Below, piece after piece: positions 1-9,371 of a DNA stretch of 64,000 nucleotides. Location of the stretch: positions 1-64,000 of the forward strand of contig JAIQGF010000003.1 in NCBI GenBank assembly GCA_020072845.1. Reading direction: 5' to 3'. The stretch comes from Terriglobia bacterium (lineage in GTDB: Bacteria > Acidobacteriota > Terriglobia > Terriglobales > Acidobacteriaceae). A program made the position numbers and the translations under genes. Position 1 is the first letter of the stretch. Each line of letters opens with the position of its first letter. Under the pieces are notes generated by a model. That model was not told the DNA's origin, ran no database searches, and saw nothing but the letters and a program-made list of their open reading frames with translations.

Positions 1-330
1 AGCGCCAATGCGTTGCAAGCCAGCGTCGGGAGCGCGCCGCAACCCGACAGCGCGCCTCACCCCGCGGCCGCCATGCGCGAGGAGTGTCTGCGCACCGGCG
101 CGGTGGTGGATTGCGTAGACACGGCTTCTGATGCGCGCGGCATCATCGATGCCGAAGCCTGCGGGCGGATGGAAATCGCTGCCGTGGTGGCCGCTCCGGT
201 GTGCGTGGAAGGCAGGACGGTGGGCGTTCTGGAAATACACTCCGCCCTGGCCTACAACTTCATGGAAGACGATGTCGAAGTGCTAAAGCGAGTGGCCGAT
301 GTAATCGGCGCCCTGATTTGCAGGAAGTGA
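1..330 (+). CDS. GAF-domain protein, C-terminal end (partial)
   Basis: The frame is already open at base 1, so the gene begins outside the window and only about the last 109 residues are visible. The end reads as the last strands and helix of a GAF domain: a hydrophobic run ending 'VVAAPVCVEGRTVGVLEIHS' followed by an amphipathic helix with 'FMEDDVEVLKRVADVIG'. GAF domains bind small ligands or act as sensory modules in signalling proteins. No output domain follows, because the stop comes just after the GAF helix; whatever else the protein carries lies upstream. An in-frame TTG at base 13 should not be taken as the true start. Confidence 0.6.
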   Translation, partial: SANALQASVGSAPQPDSAPHPAAAMREECLRTGAVVDCVDTASDARGIIDAEACGRMEIAAVVAAPVCVEGRTVGVLEIHSALAYNFMEDDVEVLKRVADVIGALICRK

Positions 331-664
331 ATCCCCCAGGGGCTAACAGGCTGCTGAAAAACTCAGAACAGCAGGTTCCTCGCGGGCTTCGGCGCTTCGC
401 GCCTCGGTCACGGCTGAAGCCGTGACCTACCGAGCCCGCTCGGAATGACACAATTCAAGGGCTTGTTCGGCGCGGCTCCCTCGGCTCCGCTCGGGACAGG
501 TTCCGCCGCGCCCCTTCCAAGCAAATGGCTCCTTCGCCCTTCGACTTCGCTCAGGGTCGGGACAGGTTCCGCCGTGCCCTACCCCAAGGAAAACGACTTG
601 TGAAACCAGTAAGTGGTCCGGGAGTGCCTGTGCACACGCGAGGGCGCGTGTGCCACATCGGCCT
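331..664. repeat. Intergenic repeats and hairpin between the GAF gene and hpt
   Basis: No gene is supported here. Visible structures are a perfect 10-bp stem (406-415 with 418-427, two-base loop, no T-run) and a 21-bp nearly exact direct repeat (492-512 and 558-578, core CGGGACAGGTTCCGCCG). The text around them (fragments such as CGCTCGGAATGACA, also present near 5480-5493) recurs elsewhere in the window, so this is a mosaic of dispersed genomic repeats. The hairpin could act as a weak terminator for the converging genes. Confidence 0.6.
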
Positions 665-1213
665 CTACTGCAATTCCGGCGGCAGGACGCAGATGTCGGG
701 CAGGTTGCGGTAGCGCTCGGCGTAGTCCATGCCGTATCCCACCACGAACTCATCGGGAATGACGAAACCGACGTAGTCGGCCTTGACCGGCTCGATGCGG
801 CGGCACGCCTTGTCGAGCAGCACAGCTACCTTCAGCGCGCGCGGCTGGTGCGCGAGGAAGAGCTTGCGCAGGTAACCCATGGTGAGGCCGGTGTCGAGAA
901 TGTCTTCGACGATGATGACGTTCTTGTCGGCCATGGATGAGTCCACGTCCTTGTTCATCTTCACTTCACCGCTGGTCTTGGTGCCGTTGCCGTAGCTGGC
1001 AACGCTGATGAAGTCGAAGGTCGCGTCCAGCTTGACCTGCCGCGCCAGATCGCCGAGAAAAATGGACGCGCCCTTCAGCACGCCCACGAAGATGATGGAT
1101 TGGCCGGCGAAGTCGCGGGTGATCTGGTCCGCCATCTCGCGGACGCGGCGCGCGATCTGCTCCCGGGTGAACAGGACTCGGACTTGAGAACCCACGGCAG
1201 TGGTGGAGTGCAT
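665..1213 (-). CDS. hpt: Hypoxanthine phosphoribosyltransferase
   Basis: A type I phosphoribosyltransferase of purine salvage; it joins hypoxanthine (and usually guanine) to PRPP to give IMP/GMP in the cytoplasm. The 182-residue length is normal for the family. The PPi-binding loop VLKGAS is at about 45-50, and the PRPP-binding motif VIIVEDILDTGLT is at about 99-111, with the two acidic residues before DTG. The C-terminal part has the base-recognition segment (KADYVGF, FVVGYGMDY) typical of bacterial Hpt. The start at 1213 is the first ATG and gives a full-length N-terminus. It stands alone; flanking intergenic DNA holds dispersed repeats. Confidence 0.95.
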   Translation of the reverse strand: MHSTTAVGSQVRVLFTREQIARRVREMADQITRDFAGQSIIFVGVLKGASIFLGDLARQVKLDATFDFISVASYGNGTKTSGEVKMNKDVDSSMADKNVIIVEDILDTGLTMGYLRKLFLAHQPRALKVAVLLDKACRRIEPVKADYVGFVIPDEFVVGYGMDYAERYRNLPDICVLPPELQ

Positions 1214-1483
1214 GGACGGCTATGGTAGCCGAAGTTTTGGGTTTTGACACTTCGCATGTTTAGCCACAGAGGGCACAGAGGAAGAAAGAGAAAAGCATTG
1301 GCGATTGTCGATTGCCGATTTCGGGAAAAACCGTGTCGCGCAATCAGCAATCGACAATCCAAAATCGCATTTCCTTAAGTCCCTCCTCCTCTGCTTCCTC
1401 TGTGTCCTCTGCGTCAATTTCCGGGTGGGCTGATAAAATCCTTCCGACTCATTGGCAGCAGACATGGCAGAAAGGCGGCCATT
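1214..1483. repeat. Intergenic region with inverted CACAGAGG repeats
   Basis: The left side (1259-1288) carries TTAGCCACAGAGGGCACAGA and the right side (about 1381-1416) carries the opposite-strand version (CTCCTCTGCTTCCTCTGTG), so the two could pair into a long imperfect hairpin. Between them are short words of the type GATTGTCGATTGCCGATT (about 1299-1375) and their complements. The same families occur at 4128-4620, 3597-3690 and 12431-12515. No gene is supported. Confidence 0.6.
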
Positions 1484-2191
1484 ATGGATCTGAAAGGCGC
1501 AAAACTCACCTGGCTGGGGCACTCCACATTCCGGCTGGAGACCGGCGGCAAGACCATCCTGATTGATCCCTGGGTGATGGGGAACCCGTCGTGCCCGGAC
1601 AGCGAAAAGAAATTGAAGAAAGTGGATGCGATGCTGTGCACGCACGGCCACTTCGACCACATCGGCGACGCGGTGGCGATCGCCAAGCAGCACAACCCGG
1701 TGGTGGTGGGGATCTTCGAACTGGCGATGTGGCTGCAGAAAAAGGGCGCGAAGCAGGTTGCGCCGATGAACAAGGGCGGCTCGCAGGAGGTCGCCGGCAT
1801 CAAGGTCACCATGGTGCACGCCGACCACTCCTGCGGAATCCAGGAGGACGATGGGTCCATCATCTACGGCGGCGAGGCGTGTGGTTACGTCATCGAACTG
1901 GACAGCGGCGTGAAGCTGTACCACGCCGGCGACACCAACGTGTTCGGCGACATGCATATCATCCACGAGCTGTATCACCCGGAGATCGTGATGTTACCGA
2001 TCGGCGATTTGTTTACCATGTCGCCGCGCGAGGCGACCTACGCGTGCCAGTTGCTGCGGCCTCAAACGGTGATCCCCATGCACTGGGGCACGTTTCCGGC
2101 GCTGACCGGCACACCGGCGGAACTGAAGCGGTTGGTCGCGGACGTGGGATGCGATGTGCTGGCCATGAAGCCCGGGCAAACGATGGGATGA
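1484..2191 (+). CDS. Metal-dependent hydrolase, UPF0173 / metallo-beta-lactamase fold
   Basis: A 235-residue single-domain metallo-beta-lactamase-fold protein. The metal site is visible as THGHFDHIGD (H54, H56, D58, H59), then HADH (about 112-115), D150 in YHAGDTN, and H200 in IPMHWGTF. This pattern and length fit the UPF0173 family of metal-dependent hydrolases, whose physiological substrate is not settled. The ATG at 1484 begins the typical first strand ending LTWLGHSTF. The gene is followed, after a run of GATCGGGTGATC-type repeats, by an O-methyltransferase in the same direction, but the 120-base gap argues against tight coupling. Confidence 0.85.
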   Translation: MDLKGAKLTWLGHSTFRLETGGKTILIDPWVMGNPSCPDSEKKLKKVDAMLCTHGHFDHIGDAVAIAKQHNPVVVGIFELAMWLQKKGAKQVAPMNKGGSQEVAGIKVTMVHADHSCGIQEDDGSIIYGGEACGYVIELDSGVKLYHAGDTNVFGDMHIIHELYHPEIVMLPIGDLFTMSPREATYACQLLRPQTVIPMHWGTFPALTGTPAELKRLVADVGCDVLAMKPGQTMG

Positions 2192-2195
2192 ATGG

Positions 2196-2240
2196 GATCG
2201 GGTGATCAGGTGATCGGATGATCGGGTGATCTGCTAGCGA
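2196..2240. repeat. Short tandem GATCGGGTGATC-type repeat
   Basis: Directly after the hydrolase stop the sequence repeats a 9-10-base word (GATCGGGTGATCAGGTGATC and variants) about four times. The same word family is found downstream of the secretin gene near 29826-29865. It contains the palindrome GATC many times over. Confidence 0.6.
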
Positions 2241-2313
2241 ACACGAGAGGGCGAAGCATCGAGAGTGCACGGGTCAGAGACCGTGGCACACAAGATCGTA
2301 GCTAAGGAACACT

Positions 2314-2991
2314 ATGGCGAAGGCAGAGCGGCCCTCGTGGGCGATGGGCGGTATCACCGGCGAAGCGGTGGACAACTATCTCTACTCGTTGCTGCCGGAG
2401 AGCGACCCGGTGCTGCGCGAGATGGAAGAAGAGGCGGCGCGGCGCAAGATCCCGATCGTGGGGCCGGCGGTGGGGAGGCTGTTCTACCTGCTGGCGCGGC
2501 TGAGCGGAGCGCGGCGCGTGTTCGAGATGGGCTCGGCGATCGGATATTCGACCATCTGGTGGGCGCGCGGCGTCGGCGAAGACGGGCACGTGATCTATAC
2601 CGACGGCGATTCCAAGAAAGCCATGGAGGCGTACAAGAATTTCGAGCGCGCCGGAGTGGAGAAGCGGATCGAGATCAAGGTGGGCGACGCACTGGAGCTG
2701 CTGTCGGAGCAGAACCTGGAGCCGTTCGACATTATCTTCAACGACGTGGACAAGGAAGATTATCCCAAGGTGTTCCGTCTGGCGGTGCCGCGCATACGCC
2801 GAGGCGGGCTGTTTGTCACCGACAACGTGCTGTGGAGCGGGCGGGTAGCGGAAGCCGCTGCGGGCGGAAAAAACACGGGGGATTCAACGCGCGCGATTGT
2901 CGAGTTCAACCGGATGCTGTACGGCGCGAAGGAACTGTTTCCCACGATTTTGCCGTTGCGGGATGGAGTAGCGGTGGCGCTGAAGCAGTAA
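2314..2991 (+). CDS. SAM-dependent O-methyltransferase (family 3, COMT/caffeoyl-CoA-like)
   Basis: A 225-residue class I methyltransferase. The SAM-binding motif I is FEMGSAIGYST at about 70-80; an acidic residue ends strand 2 (YTDGDS, about 95-100). The metal-binding acidic residues of the cation-dependent O-methyltransferase family appear in FNDVDKEDY (about 142-150) and TDNVLWSG (about 169-176). The family methylates catechol-like or other small hydroxylated substrates; the actual substrate cannot be told from sequence. The ATG at 2314 is preceded by AAGGAAC. It ends just before a crotonase-like gene on the other strand. Confidence 0.85.
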   Translation: MAKAERPSWAMGGITGEAVDNYLYSLLPESDPVLREMEEEAARRKIPIVGPAVGRLFYLLARLSGARRVFEMGSAIGYSTIWWARGVGEDGHVIYTDGDSKKAMEAYKNFERAGVEKRIEIKVGDALELLSEQNLEPFDIIFNDVDKEDYPKVFRLAVPRIRRGGLFVTDNVLWSGRVAEAAAGGKNTGDSTRAIVEFNRMLYGAKELFPTILPLRDGVAVALKQ

Positions 2992-3014
2992 TTAGCAATT
3001 AGCAATTAGCGCCC

Positions 3015-3596
3015 TCACCTCAAGAGTTGCGTAACTGCGGCGGCGACGGGATCGTCGGCGATCGCGTCCACCAGGCCGATGCGCAGCGCCTCGCGGGCGT
3101 GGACTTTCTCTGCTTCGATCATCATCTGCAAGGCGCGCGTTTTGCCGACCAGGCGCGGCAGGCGCTGCGTTCCGCCCCATCCGGTAATCAAGCCCAGAGC
3201 GGCGCCGCGATGCCCGAAAACGGCGTGCGGCGAAGCGATGCGGCGATGACAGGCGAGCGCCAGGTCGAGTCCGCCGCCCATGCAGTATCCGCCGACGGCG
3301 GCGACGACGGGAGCGGGGAAGCAGCCAATTTCATTCATCAGCGCCTGGCCCATGTGCGAAAAGTCATACGCCGTGGGGCCGGTGAGGGCGACGATTTCCG
3401 ACAACTCAGCCCCGGCGGAAAAGAATCTGTGGTTGCCGGTGATGATCAGCGGCCGTGGAGCGCGCGCGAGTTCGCGCACGGCGTCGGTGAGGGCGAGCAC
3501 GCAGGCGCGGGTCAGGCGATTGGTGCCGTCGGGCGAAGTGAGGCGGAGGACGGCGCAGGCGTCGCGCTCCTCGAGGTTGTAGTAGGCGTCCGGCAT
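3015..3596 (-). CDS. Enoyl-CoA hydratase/isomerase-like (crotonase) protein, short and lacking both usual glutamates
   Basis: Crotonase fold, acyl-CoA binding: the oxyanion-hole segments are visible (HRFFSAGAEL at about 56-65; YCMGGGLDLA at about 104-113) and the motif GWGGTQRLPR follows at about 139-148. At 193 residues it is shorter than the usual 255-265 and ends soon after LRIGLVDAI, so the C-terminal helical region is missing. The positions that hold the two catalytic glutamates in classical hydratases appear as D111 and about G131. Hydratase activity is therefore doubtful. The start at 3596 is chosen because the upstream residues up to 3632 are encoded by a dispersed noncoding repeat. 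The mutase small subunit lies next upstream on the same strand. Confidence 0.75.
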   Translation of the reverse strand: MPDAYYNLEERDACAVLRLTSPDGTNRLTRACVLALTDAVRELARAPRPLIITGNHRFFSAGAELSEIVALTGPTAYDFSHMGQALMNEIGCFPAPVVAAVGGYCMGGGLDLALACHRRIASPHAVFGHRGAALGLITGWGGTQRLPRLVGKTRALQMMIEAEKVHAREALRIGLVDAIADDPVAAAVTQLLR

Positions 3597-3694
3597 AAGA
3601 AAAGCGAACCACGGATTTACACGGATGAACACGGATCAGACAAGAAGAAAATTCATCCGTGTTGATCGGTGGCGATCCGTGGTCAAGTTTTTCG
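3597..3694. repeat. Dispersed repeat, CGGATTTACACGGAT family
   Basis: The gap between the crotonase-like gene and the mutase small subunit consists of CCACGGATTTACACGGATGA and, in the opposite sense, ATCCGTGTTGATCGGTGGC, which can fold back on each other. Related copies lie at 4160-4290 and 12431-12515. Confidence 0.7.
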
Positions 3695-4117
3695 CTAGGT
3701 GCCGGCGGGGATGCCGCGCGGTTTCACGTTGTGGCGGATGAACTGGATGATCTCGTCCATGGCGGTGCCCGGCTGGAAAATTCCCGCAACACCTTGCTGC
3801 TTAAGCTGCGCCACATCCTGGTCGGGAATGATGCCGCCCACCAGCACCAGCACGTCGTCCATCTTGTTCTGGTTCAGCAGATCCATGACGCGCGGCACGA
3901 TGGCGTTGTGCGCGCCGGAGAGAATGGAAAGGCCGATCACGTCCACGTCTTCCTGCAGCGAGGCGTTGACGATCATCTCCGGGGTCTGGCGCAGGCCGGT
4001 GTAGATGACCTCCATGCCGGCGTCGCGCAGGGCACGCGCGATAACTTTGGCGCCGCGGTCATGCCCGTCCAGACCGGGTTTGGCGACAAGCACACGGATT
4101 TTGCGTTCGTCTGGCAT
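3695..4117 (-). CDS. Methylmalonyl-CoA mutase, cobalamin-binding (small) subunit
   Basis: A stand-alone B12-binding domain of 140 residues. The cobalamin 'base-off/His-on' motif DxHxxG is present as DGHDRG (D17, H19, G22), followed by the expected SILSGAH (about 65-71) and GGIIPDQD segments. Together with the catalytic subunit at 5507-7306 it would form adenosylcobalamin-dependent methylmalonyl-CoA mutase, interconverting methylmalonyl-CoA and succinyl-CoA in propionate metabolism. In one-chain mutases this domain is the C-terminus; here it is a separate gene, as in archaeal and several soil-bacterial enzymes. It lies downstream of the large subunit on the same strand, with an AlkA-type gene and a repeat array between. 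Confidence 0.93.
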   Translation of the reverse strand: MPDERKIRVLVAKPGLDGHDRGAKVIARALRDAGMEVIYTGLRQTPEMIVNASLQEDVDVIGLSILSGAHNAIVPRVMDLLNQNKMDDVLVLVGGIIPDQDVAQLKQQGVAGIFQPGTAMDEIIQFIRHNVKPRGIPAGT

Positions 4118-4127
4118 CGCAGGCCAC

Positions 4128-4620
4128 TATTTAACCACAGAGGACACGGAGAAAAACAGTCAACCGCGGATTTACGCGGAGGAACGCGGATCGGAACAAC
4201 AAAATGGGAAGCGCAAGCAAGAATTTAGCCACAGAGGACACGGAGAAAAATAGCTAGCCGCGGATTTACGCGGAGGAACGCGGATCGGAACGACAAAACA
4301 GGAAGCGCAACCAAGAATTTAGCCACAGAGGACACGGAGGAAAACGAAGCTTTTGCTGTAATTGGCCTTCGCGTTCCTCTGTGCCCTCTGTGGCTGACTT
4401 TTCTCATGGGAATCGCAAGAAAGAATTTAGCCACAGAGGACACAGAGGATCACCCAGCTCTTGCTTTCTTAGCCTTCACGTTCCTCTGTGCCCTCTGTGG
4501 CTGAGTTTTCTTCGGGCACGGAGGATCACGAAGCTTTTGCTTTCTTAGCCTTCACGTTCCTCTGTGCCCTCTGTGGCTGAGTCTTCTTCGCGTGTGTCCT
4601 CTGTGGCTGAGTCTTCTTCG
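4128..4620. repeat. Array of dispersed repeats (CCACAGAGGACACGGAG and CGCGGATTTACGCGGAGG families)
   Basis: About five imperfect units of 75-105 bp start near 4131, 4224, 4318, 4426 and 4516. Units 1 and 2 are near-identical direct duplications: TTAGCCACAGAGGACACGGA, then CGCGGATTTACGCGGAGGAA, then GGAAGCGCAA. Units 3-5 carry the repeat plus its opposite-strand copy (TTCCTCTGTGCCCTCTGTGG), so each can fold into a hairpin. The right end runs into the 3' end of the AlkA gene. No gene is supported in 4118-4525; protein-like readings there are repeat-derived. Confidence 0.8.
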
Positions 4621-5257
4621 CGGGCTTGTCCACCGAGCGCCACAGGTACCAGCAGGCCAGGGAGCGGTAAGGCTTCCACTTTTCCGAAAACTTCAAAATC
4701 TGCTTCGGCTTGGGGATTTTGCGCTTGCCGTAGGCTTGGCAGATCGCCATGTTGATGCCGAGGTCGGCGGTGGGCATCACGTCGAGGCGGCCGAGCGCGA
4801 AGATGAGGAACATCTGCGCCGACCACACCCCGACGCCTTTCACGCGCGTGAGGTGCTCGATGACTTCGTCGTCGGACATGCTGGGCAGGCTGGCAAAGTC
4901 CACGTCGCGGGCGATGGTTTTGTGCGCCAGGTCGCGAATGTAGCTGAGCTTCTGGCGGGAGAGGCCGCAGGCGCGCATCTGGACTTCAGAGAGGGCGAGC
5001 ACGGATTCGGGCGTGATCATGAAACCGCCGTAGAGAGAGCGCTCGGTCGCCTGCCCGCCGACCGCCTGTTCGCAGGCGTTTTGCAGGCGCTGGTAGATGG
5101 TGCGGGCGGCGGCGCCGGCGAGTTGCTGGAAGACAATGGCGCGGACCATGGCTTCAAAGGTTGCCGGGCGGCGGTCGAGGCGGAAAGGGCCGACGCGGGC
5201 GATGATCGAGGCCATGACGGGATCGGATTTTTTCAGGTGAGTGATGGCGCGGCGCAT
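4526..5257 (-). CDS. DNA-3-methyladenine glycosylase II-like (HhH-GPD), with repeat-encoded tail
   Basis: A 243-residue HhH-GPD DNA glycosylase of the AlkA type, which removes alkylated purines in base-excision repair. The helix-hairpin-helix is visible in LTRVKGVGVWSAQMFLIF and the catalytic aspartate follows in MPTADLGI. The start at 5257 (MRRAITHLKK) is chosen because upstream codons come from noncoding repeat text. The last 30 or so residues are lysine/glutamine rich (AKKTQPQRTHAKKTQPQRAQ) and are encoded by the repeat array at 4128-4620, so they are an acquired extension, not part of the fold. The gene sits between the two mutase subunit genes with no functional link that I can see. Confidence 0.87.
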   Translation of the reverse strand: MRRAITHLKKSDPVMASIIARVGPFRLDRRPATFEAMVRAIVFQQLAGAAARTIYQRLQNACEQAVGGQATERSLYGGFMITPESVLALSEVQMRACGLSRQKLSYIRDLAHKTIARDVDFASLPSMSDDEVIEHLTRVKGVGVWSAQMFLIFALGRLDVMPTADLGINMAICQAYGKRKIPKPKQILKFSEKWKPYRSLACWYLWRSVDKPAKKTQPQRTHAKKTQPQRAQRNVKAKKAKAS

Positions 5258-5506
5258 GGGAGTTTCAGTTTCGAGTTTCAGTTTCCGGTTGTCAATGTGC
5301 AGGGATGAAATCGGCTCACCACGGAGGCACGGAGACACGGAGTATTGAAGATTGCAGATTGAAGATTGAAGAATGGGTGCCGCGCGGCTGGGGTAAACGG
5401 CGGTCCCGGCGTGGGCGCCGGGACCCACCCAAAGTGAAACGGCACCGCCGGAGCAGCGGGCAAAAAGCAGGTTCCTCGCTGCGCTCGGAATGACACCTTT
5501 TGGAAG

Positions 5507-7306
<1,800 letters not shown>

Positions 7307-7488
7307 GATGGTTGTCGAAGCAAACCCCTCATCATAAGAGATGCGTGGAGTGGGAGCAAGAATGTCACCAGTTAGGGTAGTGGGTCCCTTTCTGAGAAGG
7401 GCGGTTGACGGGCCCAATCCGAGATTGTGGAGTCACAAGATTTCGCTGTCCTCCTCCAATTTCTCCAATTCGATCTTTTGTGTGATTG

Positions 7489-7827
7489 TCAATACGTGGA
7501 GGCCCATGCACCAAGCAGCATAAATACATTCACCAAAACGCTGACAGCTATCGTGGTCCACGCAAACAGCTTAGCGATCGGAGAAATGAGGAGTAGTCGT
7601 CTTCGTTTCCTGAACACGACAAGAGCAATCGTTGTCGTGATTGGTGTGACAAAGAAAAACCAAAGGAAGAAAAGCTCCGCGATACTTAGATGTGGCCAGA
7701 ATGGAACGGGACGGTCAATCGGGAACGAAAAAAGGAAAAGCGCGAAGCCCAGCAAGGAAGGGGAGCACCAGGCAAATACAGACCCAACATTCTTTTGGTG
7801 GAGGATTGATTCTTCGGAAGATGACAT
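7489..7827 (-). CDS. Small integral membrane protein, unknown function
   Basis: Not recognised. The 112-residue product has three strongly hydrophobic stretches, about 16-34, 47-70 and 82-108, with a basic loop FRKRRR (about 72-77) between the second and third; that charge pattern is typical of a real membrane protein rather than a chance frame. It stands alone in a low-gene-density gap between the mutase and a small single-span protein. Upstream of it (7828-8088) I see nothing else. Confidence 0.5.
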   Translation of the reverse strand: MSSSEESILHQKNVGSVFAWCSPSLLGFALFLFSFPIDRPVPFWPHLSIAELFFLWFFFVTPITTTIALVVFRKRRRLLLISPIAKLFAWTTIAVSVLVNVFMLLGAWASTY

Positions 7828-8088
7828 TTCGAAAACCTATCGCGATATTCTAGGAACCGTCGGTTAACTGCTTCTGCATGATAAATCGGTTTCCCGGAAA
7901 GTGGCCCACTACCCCAGTTCGCGAAGGTCAAAACGTTTCCTGAAATCTGCAAAGAGTTGCGGTAACCAGAACCGGAGTACCGGCGTAACGGGGGCATAGG
8001 TGGCGAGATGTCAATCACTTGCGAAACCGCGCTGTGGCGCTCCGGTTGCGATGTAGCAATGTGCTTGCAATCGGAGCGAGGCCAAACC

Positions 8089-8430
8089 ATGGACAGTTTC
8101 CTGCAACGTGAACGGGAAGAGCTGAAAACGCGGTGGAGCGGCGTGCTGGTGTTGTTGACTTGCCTTGCCATGATCCTGGTGGTGGCACAACAGGGTGGCA
8201 CCATTGATAAACAGCGGAACCTCATCCAACTGCTGTGGGACGATAGCAAGCAACTGAACAAAATCCGCATCCAAGATCTCGTCAAACAGCGCGAGAAAAT
8301 GTACCTCTCGGATCCACACTACGCCGCGCCGCAAGAGAAAGACAAAGCCCCGGCTGAAAAGGCTGCGCCGGCGCCGCAACGTCCGCCGGCGGTGCCAGCC
8401 AAGCCGATGCGGGTGCTGCACCAGATTTGA
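8089..8430 (+). CDS. Single-span membrane protein, unknown function
   Basis: Not recognised. The 113-residue product starts MDSFLQREREELKTRW, has one membrane segment at about 18-34 (VLVLLTCLAMILVV), then a polar, probably periplasmic region and a proline/alanine/lysine-rich tail. The ATG at 8089 is chosen over an upstream in-frame ATG at 8008 because the segment from here looks like a clean membrane-anchor N-terminus. It converges on the glycosyltransferase gene, leaving 21 bases between stops. Confidence 0.55.
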   Translation: MDSFLQREREELKTRWSGVLVLLTCLAMILVVAQQGGTIDKQRNLIQLLWDDSKQLNKIRIQDLVKQREKMYLSDPHYAAPQEKDKAPAEKAAPAPQRPPAVPAKPMRVLHQI

Positions 8431-8451
8431 TTAGCCGTCGCGTGATTTAGC

Positions 8452-9228
8452 TCAACCGCCGCCACGGTTCTGGCGTGAGAGTTCCCACGCCTTGGCGTAT
8501 TTCCAGCTCACATACGCGGAGTGATAGAGGTGCAGCAACAAGCCCTCGCGTCCATCGAGGAAGCCGAGGCGCACAACATAGTTGTAGAAAAACGTCGCCA
8601 CCGGGTTGACGACGATGTTGACCAGATCGAAGCCGCGACGGCGCGCCGCGTCCAGGTGCTCGGCTTGCATGGAGGAATAGTTGTTCATGTGGGCGATGTA
8701 GGCGCGCAGCGTGGGATAGGCGTAGTGCAAGATGGCGTGGCGCAGGTTGGCGGTGTCGCCGGTGATTGTCATGGTGGGATGAGCGCCGTGCTCCACCCAA
8801 CGCGCGGTGCCGCGGCGGACCAGGCGCAGCTTGCGGTCGGGATAGAAACCGCCGTGGCGAATCCAGCGGCCCAGAAAAAAATTCTTGCGCGGAATCCAGT
8901 AGCCGTTCACCGGCGGATTGCTCGCCAGCAGAGTGCGGATTTCGCCGGCCGCCGCCGGTTCCAGGGGCTCGTCGGCATCGAGCGAGAGCACCCAATCACA
9001 CGCCGCCTTGTCGAGCGCCGAATTTTTCTGCGCGGCAAAGCCCTTCCACGGTTCGTGAAAAACTCGTGCGCCGGCGGCCGCCGCGATCTCCAGCGTGCGG
9101 TCGGTGGAGCCGGAATCGACCACGATGATTTCGCCGCCGAGCGAGCGCAGCAGCCCCTCCACGCTGCCGAGCGTCCGCGGAAGGTTTTCTTCTTCGTCCT
9201 TGGTGATGATGGCGACCGAGAGGGTCAC
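8452..9228 (-). CDS. Family 2 glycosyltransferase (WaaE/KdtX-like)
   Basis: A 258-residue GT-A glycosyltransferase. The N-terminal nucleotide-sugar-binding region reads LSVAIITKDEEENLPRTLGS, the first acidic motif VVDSGSTD is at about 36-43 and the metal-binding LSLDADE at about 81-87. The sequence around EPWKGFAAQKNSALD is characteristic of the WaaE/KdtX-type subfamily, which adds sugars to the lipopolysaccharide core. There is no obvious operon partner; it is followed upstream by intergenic words of the form GAGTACTGAGTAC. Confidence 0.87.
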   Translation of the reverse strand: MTLSVAIITKDEEENLPRTLGSVEGLLRSLGGEIIVVDSGSTDRTLEIAAAAGARVFHEPWKGFAAQKNSALDKAACDWVLSLDADEPLEPAAAGEIRTLLASNPPVNGYWIPRKNFFLGRWIRHGGFYPDRKLRLVRRGTARWVEHGAHPTMTITGDTANLRHAILHYAYPTLRAYIAHMNNYSSMQAEHLDAARRRGFDLVNIVVNPVATFFYNYVVRLGFLDGREGLLLHLYHSAYVSWKYAKAWELSRQNRGGG

Positions 9229-9239
9229 GGGGGAATTGT

Positions 9240-9371
9240 AGATTGATGATTGAAGATTGACGATTGCAAGACGAGTACCGAGTACTGAGTACTGAGTACC
9301 GAGCGCGGAAGCAAAGGGCCGGGATATTACCCGGCCTCGCTAACTCCTAGCTACTAACTCCCGACTACTGA
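9240..9371. repeat. Short intergenic word repeats
   Basis: Contains GATTGATGATTGAAGATTGA (9240 onward), then GAGTACTGAGTACTGAGTAC (about 9280-9298), then near-repeats of CTACTAACTCCCGACTACTG. No gene is supported. Confidence 0.5.

Noticed and set aside
4225-4443. Small protein gene in the repeat array on the minus strand
   Set aside because: All residues are translated from the CCACAGAGG / CGCGGATTTACG repeats in alternating orientation; no start signal.
7427-7867. 146-codon plus-strand frame opposite the small membrane protein
   Set aside because: The minus-strand frame has three clean hydrophobic helices and a basic loop, while the plus frame has mixed low-quality text.
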